Assembly (NCBI GenBank): GCA_030018875.1
Contig: JASEHK010000013.1
Span: 4,571 to 16,613 of the forward strand
Length of the DNA: 12,043 nucleotides
From: Endomicrobiia bacterium
GTDB lineage: Bacteria > Elusimicrobiota > Endomicrobiia > PHAN01
Direction of reading: 5' to 3'
A program made the translations under genes and the position numbers. Below are positions 7,821 to 12,043 of the stretch, one piece after another; position 1 is the stretch's first letter, and every line of letters begins with the position of its first letter. The notes beneath the pieces were generated by a model. That model had not been told where the DNA came from, did no database searches, and saw only the letters and a list, made by a program, of their open reading frames with translations.

Positions 7821-8494
7821 TATCGCCGTTCGAGCCCGCTGGCGACCAGCCGCAGGCCATAGAAAAGCTTTCCGGCGACGCGCTCGCCGGCAAGAAGCAC
7901 AATCTTCTTCTGGGCGTGACCGGCGCCGGAAAGACATTCGTAATAGCCTCCGTAATAGAAAAAATCCAGAAGCCCACCCTCATAATCTCGCCCAACAAGA
8001 TTCTGGCGGCGCAACTTTACGCCGAGTTCAAAAAATTCTTTCCCGAAAACGCCGTCGAATATTTCATCTCTTATTACGATTATTATCAGCCCGAGGCCTA
8101 CATTCCTCAGACGGACACTTTTATAGAAAAGGACGCGGCCGTCAACGAGCATATAGACCGGTTGCGCCTCAAGGCCACATCGTCACTGATGTCGCGCAGG
8201 GATGTAATAGTGGTGGCTTCCGTTTCCTGCATTTACAATCTCGGTTCTCCCGAGGACTACAAAAGATTCTCCGTTCTCGTCGAAAAAGGCGCTCAAAAAA
8301 ACATCGGCGATATTTTGCGGGAGCTTGTTGCCGTGCAATACGAGAGGAACGACTTTGAGCCTTCGCGGGGACGGTTCCGCGTGAAGGGCGACACTCTCGA
8401 CATATTCCCGGCTTATCTTGAAACGGGCGTGAGGATAGAGTTTTTCGGCGACCGCGTCGAGAGACTATCCGAGATAAATCTCGAGCCCGGATAA
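7799..8494 (+). CDS. uvrB: UvrB N-terminal fragment (before the frame break)
   Basis: This 231-residue piece is what would be translated if the break is real. It begins AERFKLISPFEPAGDQPQA, the normal UvrB start. It holds Walker A GVTGAGKT (39-46; GSGKT is commoner), NKILAAQLYAEFK (66-78), the damage-probing beta-hairpin region YYDYYQPEAYIPQTD (92-106) and IEKDAAVNEHIDRLR. VVASVSCIYNLGSPEDY (138-154) and the UvrA-interacting domain 2 with FRVKGDTLDIFPA follow. It lacks the DESH box and the second helicase domain, so on its own it could not be an active helicase. Confidence 0.75.
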   Translation: MAERFKLISPFEPAGDQPQAIEKLSGDALAGKKHNLLLGVTGAGKTFVIASVIEKIQKPTLIISPNKILAAQLYAEFKKFFPENAVEYFISYYDYYQPEAYIPQTDTFIEKDAAVNEHIDRLRLKATSSLMSRRDVIVVASVSCIYNLGSPEDYKRFSVLVEKGAQKNIGDILRELVAVQYERNDFEPSRGRFRVKGDTLDIFPAYLETGVRIEFFGDRVERLSEINLEPG

Positions 8495-9863
8495 AATATA
8501 CATATACCCCGCCAAACATTTTCTGACCGAACCGGAAAAACTCGGAATTGCGCTTTCCGCCGTCGAGACCGAACTTGCGGGCCGCGTAAAATATCTGGAA
8601 TCGAGGGGCAAGCTCGTCGAGGCGCAGAGGATAGCCCAGCGGACGAATTACGACATAGAAATGCTCCGTGAAACCGGTTTCTGCCACGGGGTCGAGAACT
8701 ATTCGCGTCATTTTTCGTCCAGAGATCCCGGAGCGCGTCCCGAGTGTCTTATGGATTATTTCCCCGAGGATTTTTTGGCGGTGCTGGACGAGTCGCACCT
8801 GACGGTCCCTCAGATAAGAGGTATGCAAGCGGGCGACCGCGCCCGCAAGGAGACGCTCGTTGATTTCGGCTTCAGGCTTCCGTCGGCGCTCGACAACAGA
8901 CCGTTGAGGTACGACGAGTTCGAGGCGATGATTAAGACGGTCATTTACGCGAGTGCGACTCCCGGGGATTTTGAATTGGCAAAGTCCGGCGCGCCTGCCG
9001 AATTAGTGATACGTCCGACAGGACTCCTGGACCCATACGTCGAGATTCGCCCGTCGGATAATCAGGTCTCCGATGTCGCGGAGGAGATAAAAAAATGTAT
9101 TCCGCTGGGCCGCGCGATAGTCAATACTTTGACGAAGAAGACCGCCGAGGATTTCGCCTCATGGCTCGACGAGAAAAAGTTTCGCGCGAAGTATTTGCAC
9201 TCGGGCATCGCGGCGTTGGACAGAATAGCGATAATCAAAGATTTTCGTCTCGGCAAGTTCGACGTCCTCGTCGGGGTCAATCTCCTGCGCGAAGGCCTGG
9301 ATATGCCGGAGGTCCTGCTCGTGGCTGTTTTCGACGCCGACAAAGAGGGTTTCCTCAGAAGCGAAAGAACGCTGATACAAATTTCGGGTCGCGCCGCGCG
9401 GAATATCGAGGGGAAGATAATACTTTACGCGTCTTCCGTTACAGACTCGATGCGTCGCGCGCTCGACGAGATGTCGCGTCGCAGGGCAAAGCAGACGCAA
9501 TACAATCGCGCTTATGGCGTGACTCCGCGCAGTATCATCAAAGCCGTTGACGAACTCGCCGAATTTGAGCGCATCGCCAGACGCGAATCTCTATCTACCG
9601 TCGTCGGGGAATCCGCGGCCGAGTATTTTTCCAAAGATAAATTGCCCGCCTATATCGGACAACTCGAGGATGAAATGAAGCGCGCCGCCGACGAACTCGA
9701 TTTTGAGCTTGCCGCGGCTTTGCGCGACAAGATAGTCGAGCTTAAAGGAATGTCGGCGGGCGCTCCGCCTCGTAAGGATACAGGTCGGGCCACGGAAGTT
9801 TCGCGTCGCGCGTCGAAGACGGCCGGAAAAACTCGCCCGCGCGTCCGCCGCGCGAAAAAATGA
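8490..9863 (+). CDS. uvrB: UvrB C-terminal fragment (after the frame break)
   Basis: This frame is open from about 8490, and the first ATG inside it is at 8661. It has UvrB sequence from IYPAKHF onward: KLVEAQRIAQRTNYDIEM, ETGFCHGVENYSRH and the Walker B/DESH box (8787-8798) in LDESHLTVPQIRGM. The second helicase domain has VGVNLLREGLDMPEV and motif VI QISGRAARN (9378-9404). A UVR motif that binds UvrC or UvrA is at about 9660-9743. The last 35 or so residues form a lysine/arginine-rich tail beyond the UVR motif. There is no ribosome site near 8490, so separate translation as a working protein is unlikely. Translation from ATG 8661 would lose conserved residues. Confidence 0.7.
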   Translation, partial: DKIYIYPAKHFLTEPEKLGIALSAVETELAGRVKYLESRGKLVEAQRIAQRTNYDIEMLRETGFCHGVENYSRHFSSRDPGARPECLMDYFPEDFLAVLDESHLTVPQIRGMQAGDRARKETLVDFGFRLPSALDNRPLRYDEFEAMIKTVIYASATPGDFELAKSGAPAELVIRPTGLLDPYVEIRPSDNQVSDVAEEIKKCIPLGRAIVNTLTKKTAEDFASWLDEKKFRAKYLHSGIAALDRIAIIKDFRLGKFDVLVGVNLLREGLDMPEVLLVAVFDADKEGFLRSERTLIQISGRAARNIEGKIILYASSVTDSMRRALDEMSRRRAKQTQYNRAYGVTPRSIIKAVDELAEFERIARRESLSTVVGESAAEYFSKDKLPAYIGQLEDEMKRAADELDFELAAALRDKIVELKGMSAGAPPRKDTGRATEVSRRASKTAGKTRPRVRRAKK

Positions 9864-9867
9864 TAGA

Positions 9868-10737
9868 ATGAAAACGATGAATATTGAACTACGCATAAGT
9901 GTAGATAAAATCATATCCGCGGCGCTGGCCGAGGACTCGGCGTTCCGCGACGCGACCTCGGCGCTTATGCCGCGCCGCATCAGGCTCAAGGCGGTCGTCG
10001 CCGTTATGAAAGCCGGCGAGTCCGGCGTGATATGCGGCCTTGACGTCGCCGAGAGAGTCTTTCGGGCGGTATCCCGCCAGAATCGTGTAAAAATATTTGT
10101 CCCCGACGGAAAAAGAGTGTCGCGCGGCGATTCGCTGTTGGAAGTCAAAGGCCCCCTCGGCGCGATACTCTCAGCCGAAAGAACCGCGCTCAATTTTGTC
10201 GGGCGTCTTTCCGGCATCGCAACGCTTTCCGCCGCCTTCGCGTCGAAGGCCCGAGGAACTCGCGCGCGCATATTCGACACGCGCAAGACGACACCGGGTT
10301 TGAGGGCGCTCGAGAAATACGCCGTCAAGACGGGCGGAGGATTCAACCATCGCATGAGTCTGTCCGATATGGCGCTCGTAAAGGACAATCATCTTGCCGC
10401 CATGAGCGACCCTGAAAAATGGGTCCGCGCCGCTCGCGCCAGATATGGCCGAGGCGGAAAGAAAATCGAGATAGAGTGCGATTCGCTGTCGCGCATCATG
10501 GCCGTGTGCGAGGCCGCGCCGGACGCTATTCTGCTCGACAATATGTCGCCTTCGGAGCTCCGTGAGGCGATACGAACCGTCAGGAAAATCGCCCCGTCTA
10601 TGGTCATAGAGGTTTCGGGCGGCGTCAAACTCGGCGATGTCCGTCGGATATCGCGTCTGTGCCCGGACAGAATTTCGGTCGGAGCGCTTACTCACTCCGC
10701 AAAGTCTTTAGACGTGTCGCTTGAAATCCCGCAATGA
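9868..10737 (+). CDS. nadC: NadC, quinolinate phosphoribosyltransferase (decarboxylating)
   Basis: NadC converts quinolinate and PRPP to nicotinate mononucleotide, CO2 and pyrophosphate in de novo NAD synthesis. The 289 residues fit the type II phosphoribosyltransferase family. Key parts visible are AEDSAFRDATS near the N terminus, GDSLLEVKGPLGAILSAERTALNF (87-110, with E104-R105) and IFDTRKTTPGLRALEKYAV (135-153). GGGFNHRMSLSDMALVKDNHL (157-176) carries H161, R162 and K172. IEIECDSL, LLDNMSP, EVSGGV and ISVGALTHSA follow. These cover the usual quinolinate and PRPP contacts, so activity is expected. The start is four bases after the uvrB stop; ATG 9877, three codons later, is an alternative. 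Neither has a clear Shine-Dalgarno sequence. nadA and nadB are not in the window. Confidence 0.96.
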   Translation: MKTMNIELRISVDKIISAALAEDSAFRDATSALMPRRIRLKAVVAVMKAGESGVICGLDVAERVFRAVSRQNRVKIFVPDGKRVSRGDSLLEVKGPLGAILSAERTALNFVGRLSGIATLSAAFASKARGTRARIFDTRKTTPGLRALEKYAVKTGGGFNHRMSLSDMALVKDNHLAAMSDPEKWVRAARARYGRGGKKIEIECDSLSRIMAVCEAAPDAILLDNMSPSELREAIRTVRKIAPSMVIEVSGGVKLGDVRRISRLCPDRISVGALTHSAKSLDVSLEIPQ

Positions 10738-10740
10738 AAG

Positions 10741-10766
10741 ATTTAAGAAATGAAGAATTTAAGAAA
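10741..10766 (+). repeat. 10-bp direct repeat spanning the birA start
   Basis: ATTTAAGAAA occurs at 10741-10750 and again at 10757-10766, a 16-bp period. The first copy ends on the A of the birA ATG and the second is in codons 3-6. The second copy also supplies the left arm of the inverted repeat at 10758-10788. AT-rich lysine codons explain part of this, but the copies are exact. Confidence 0.4.
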
Positions 10767-11754
10767 GGAAATATTCCTTAAACTTAAAAACGTCGGCCTC
10801 GTGTCCGGCGAAGCGCTCGCCTCGTCGTTGGGCGTGTCGCGCGCCGACGTGAACAAGCATATAAAAAAACTCCGCGAAATGGGATGCGTCATTTCCGCCG
10901 CGCGAAAATCCGGGTATATTCTGGAGTCCGTCCCGCAGTCGCTTACATTCGGGAATCTCGAAATCGCTCTCGCCGACAAGATACCGAATTTGAGGCTCGT
11001 AAACCTTGCTAAAACCGACTCCACACAACTACGCATAAAGGCTCTCGCCGAGAAGGGAGCCGCCGAGTGGCTCGTAGTCCGGGCGGATAAACAAACCGCC
11101 GGCTACGGCCGTCTGCGACGAGCGTGGACGTCGCCCGAAGGCGGCTTGTGGTTTTCCGTGCTACTGACTGCGTCTTTGGAACCCGCCGCCGCCCCGGCCT
11201 TTTCGCCGGCCTTTTCGCTGGCCGTGCGCTCCGCCGTCGAGGCTGTATCCGGTGTGAAATGTTTCTTGAAATGGCCCAATGACGTTCTTGTCGCCGCGCC
11301 GAGCGTGAAAAATCCGCTCATCGCCGGCGGCTTTAAAAAAATCGCCGGAATAATCACCGAGATATCCGCCGATACCCAGAGGGTGCACTGGCTTGCCGTC
11401 GGCTGCGGGATAAATGTTTCCAACCGTCTTCCGTCGGCCACGCCGTTTCCGGCATCGTCGCTTAAAAAGGCCGGCGCCCGTCGTCGAACCAATCCCGCCG
11501 AGATACTTGCCGCCGTATTGTCGTCGGTGAAAGATGTTTACGACGCCTACGTAATGCGCGGGTTCAAGCAGTTCGCGCGGGAATACGATTCTTACAATAT
11601 CTTGACCGGACGAGAAGTTTCGGTGGAATCATTCGACGGAATCGCCCACGGCGCGGCGCAGGGCGTTGACGAGCATGGCCGTCTCGTGTTAAGGACTGCC
11701 GAGGGCATAAGAAACGTAATAGCCGGAGATGTCACGATAAAACAAATACGCTGA
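10750..11754 (+). CDS. birA: BirA, biotin-[acetyl-CoA carboxylase] ligase with N-terminal HTH
   Basis: BirA makes biotinyl-5'-AMP and transfers biotin to the acceptor lysine of carboxyl-carrier proteins; forms with an N-terminal winged helix also repress biotin genes. The protein has 334 residues. Residues 1-60 look like the HTH (LVSGEALASSLGVSRADVNKHIKKL...GYIL). The catalytic domain starts near KTDSTQLRIK (88-97) and has QTAGYGRLRRAW (115-126), GGLWFSVLL (131-139), LKWPNDVLV (173-181), KKIAGIITEIS (196-206) and AVGCGINVSN (216-225). A small C-terminal SH3-like domain begins near LTGREV. Two oddities are GYGRLRR for the usual GRGRxGR and about 12 extra residues between WPND and the KKIAGI lysine strand (K196/K197). 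The start is 12 bp after nadC, and the N terminus aligns with relatives. No biotin biosynthesis gene is nearby. Confidence 0.93.
   Translation: MKNLRKEIFLKLKNVGLVSGEALASSLGVSRADVNKHIKKLREMGCVISAARKSGYILESVPQSLTFGNLEIALADKIPNLRLVNLAKTDSTQLRIKALAEKGAAEWLVVRADKQTAGYGRLRRAWTSPEGGLWFSVLLTASLEPAAAPAFSPAFSLAVRSAVEAVSGVKCFLKWPNDVLVAAPSVKNPLIAGGFKKIAGIITEISADTQRVHWLAVGCGINVSNRLPSATPFPASSLKKAGARRRTNPAEILAAVLSSVKDVYDAYVMRGFKQFAREYDSYNILTGREVSVESFDGIAHGAAQGVDEHGRLVLRTAEGIRNVIAGDVTIKQIR
10758..10788 (+). repeat. Imperfect inverted repeat in birA codons 3-13
   Basis: Two nested arm pairs are present. AAGGAA (10765-10770) pairs with TTCCTT (10774-10779) around ATA, and TTTAAG (10758-10763) pairs with CTTAAA (10783-10788), with one base on the left and three on the right between the pairs. 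It could be an operator bound by the BirA HTH or a hairpin near the start codon, or simply chance among AAA, CTT and TTA codons. The symmetry exceeds what I see elsewhere in the coding sequence. Confidence 0.35.
11194..11217 (+). repeat. 12-bp tandem duplication inside birA
   Basis: The 12-mer CCGGCCTTTTCG occurs twice head to tail (11194-11205 and 11206-11217) and is followed by a diverged partial copy (CTGGCC). It keeps the frame and encodes the repeated tetrapeptide PAFS-PAFS (about residues 149-156), just before the helix that precedes the KWPND strand. The exactness suggests a recent slippage duplication. Confidence 0.6.
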
Positions 11755-11896
11755 ATACCCGGGGCGTCATCACACTTGTCCAATTCGGACAGCATATCTT
11801 GACGGAAATTGTATTTTCGGAAGTGGAAAGTAGGAAGTGGGAAGCGCTGATGTGGACGGCAATGAGGCGTCATAACCTTTAACGGAGAAGAATATT
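11755..11896. other. Spacer between birA and the LUD-domain gene
   Basis: This 142-bp stretch has no credible gene. It holds the heptamer repeat (11821-11841), an 8-bp direct repeat GGCGTCAT (11763-11770 and 11866-11873), a weak five-pair hairpin (11777-11791) and, at the end, GGAG (11884-11887) as ribosome site for the next gene. I see no convincing terminator or sigma-70 promoter. A TTGACG at 11799-11804 has no matching -10. Confidence 0.5.
11821..11841 (+). repeat. Purine-rich heptamer tandem repeat, three units
   Basis: Three adjacent 7-mers follow the pattern AAGTRGR: AAGTGGA (11821-11827), AAGTAGG (11828-11834) and AAGTGGG (11835-11841). A truncated AAG follows. The repeat lies in a non-coding spacer about 55 bp before the LUD-domain gene. 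Period and AGT core resemble the three-unit heptamer repeat at 6936-6956. Confidence 0.55.
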
Positions 11897-12043
11897 ATGG
11901 ATGAGCATATTTTATGGTGGAGAAAAAAGATACTGCTTCGGGCTGCGAGCGCGCTGGAGGCGAATGGCTTTGCCGTTGATATCGCCGATACCCTCGCTGC
12001 CGCCGCCGATGTTGTTTTGGATGCCGTTCCTCAAGAATTCTCG
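11897..12043 (+). CDS. Probable LUD-domain (LutC/YkgG-like) protein, 5' end only
   Basis: An open frame starts at ATG 11897 and runs to the window edge (49 codons), with GGAG (11884-11887) nine bases upstream as a good ribosome site. The sequence begins MDEHILWWRKKILLRAASAL and continues with an EANGFAVDIADTLAAAADVVLDAVP segment. This resembles the N terminus of LUD-domain proteins (formerly DUF162), where an amphipathic helix is followed by a 'kngfe...v.t.eea...vl..ip' pattern. Some members take part in lactate oxidation (LutC/YkgG), while many stand-alone members have no proven role. The glycine-rich core that would confirm the family lies beyond the window, so the call rests on pattern memory of a short stretch. 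It is separated from birA by 142 bp and is probably its own unit. Confidence 0.55.
   Translation, partial: MDEHILWWRKKILLRAASALEANGFAVDIADTLAAAADVVLDAVPQEFS

Larger units (their letters stand above)
7799..9863 (+). pseudogene. uvrB: UvrB, excinuclease ABC subunit B, frame broken near 8489-8494
   Basis: UvrB is the DNA-damage-verifying helicase-like subunit of the UvrABC nucleotide excision repair system; it is loaded by UvrA and then recruits UvrC. The whole family length is encoded but in two frames. Frame one runs from GTG 7799 to a TAA at 8492-8494. The frame shifted by +1 continues without stops from about 8490 to 9863. Joining at CCC (8486-8488)/GAT (8490-8492) gives about 687 residues, close to the usual 670-690 if the basic C-terminal tail is counted. 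At the junction SEINLEPG meets DKIYIYPAKHF, whereas relatives have about six or seven more residues between these blocks. A small deletion is therefore more likely than one inserted base. Everything on both sides is well conserved, so the lesion is recent or an assembly fault. The GTG start overlaps surE by 22 nt and lacks a clear Shine-Dalgarno sequence. Confidence 0.85.

Noticed and set aside
8484..8496. Programmed +1 frameshift in uvrB
   Set aside because: CCC-GGA-TAA-A is not a known slippery site of the prfB type, uvrB is not known to use frameshifting, and residues seem to be missing at the junction. A deletion or assembly error is simpler.
11777..11791. Intrinsic terminator after birA (TGTCC/GGACA hairpin)
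   Set aside because: It has only five pairs, plus one possible wobble, and no T-run after it.
11799..11827. Sigma-70 promoter from TTGACG at 11799-11804
   Set aside because: No -10-like hexamer lies 16-18 bp downstream; that position falls in the purine heptamer repeat.
11763..11873. Small mobile element flanked by 8-bp target duplications (GGCGTCAT)
   Set aside because: The bracketed 95 bp show no clear terminal inverted repeats and no second copy in the window. An 8-bp match can occur by chance.
1..12043. tRNA, rRNA, CRISPR array, insertion sequence or new defence system
   Set aside because: Almost all of the sequence is explained by housekeeping genes. No repeat-spacer array, transposase or RNA gene was recognised.

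Overview
The window holds a run of housekeeping genes, all on the + strand, from a bacterium that makes meso-diaminopimelate peptidoglycan: the MurE fragment carries the DNPR signature. Third codon positions are mostly G/C and the two long spacers are AT-richer. Isoleucine is often written ATA (17 of 28 Ile codons in murF by hand count), which is unusual at this base composition. No gene is diagnostic of a phylum. A deep-branching or uncultured Gram-negative-type lineage is possible, but that is a guess.

Region 1 (1-6864) is the middle of a division and cell wall (dcw) cluster in the standard order murE (3' half only), murF, mraY, murD, ftsW, murG. The genes overlap by 4 nt or are 8 to 22 nt apart, as in one operon. 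Together they add meso-DAP (MurE), D-Ala-D-Ala (MurF) and, earlier in the pathway, D-Glu (MurD) to the UDP-MurNAc peptide. MraY then loads it on undecaprenyl phosphate, MurG adds GlcNAc to give lipid II, and FtsW polymerises lipid II at the septum. The usual followers (murC, murB, ddl, ftsQ, ftsA, ftsZ) are absent and the run stops after murG.

Region 2 (6865-7073) is an AT-rich spacer with a degenerate heptamer repeat, small inverted repeats and a possible extended -10 promoter. It probably separates two transcription units.

Region 3 (7074-11754) is a second tight run: surE (nucleotidase), uvrB (excision repair), nadC (NAD synthesis) and birA (biotin ligase/repressor). uvrB is complete in content but split by a reading-frame break near 8489-8494, where the protein also seems several residues short. 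This suggests a small deletion and is the most notable observation in the window.

Region 4 (11755-12043) is a spacer with a second purine-rich heptamer repeat, followed by the first 49 codons of a probable LUD-domain (LutC/YkgG-like) protein that runs off the end.

I found no mobile element, CRISPR array, RNA gene or evident new multi-gene system.
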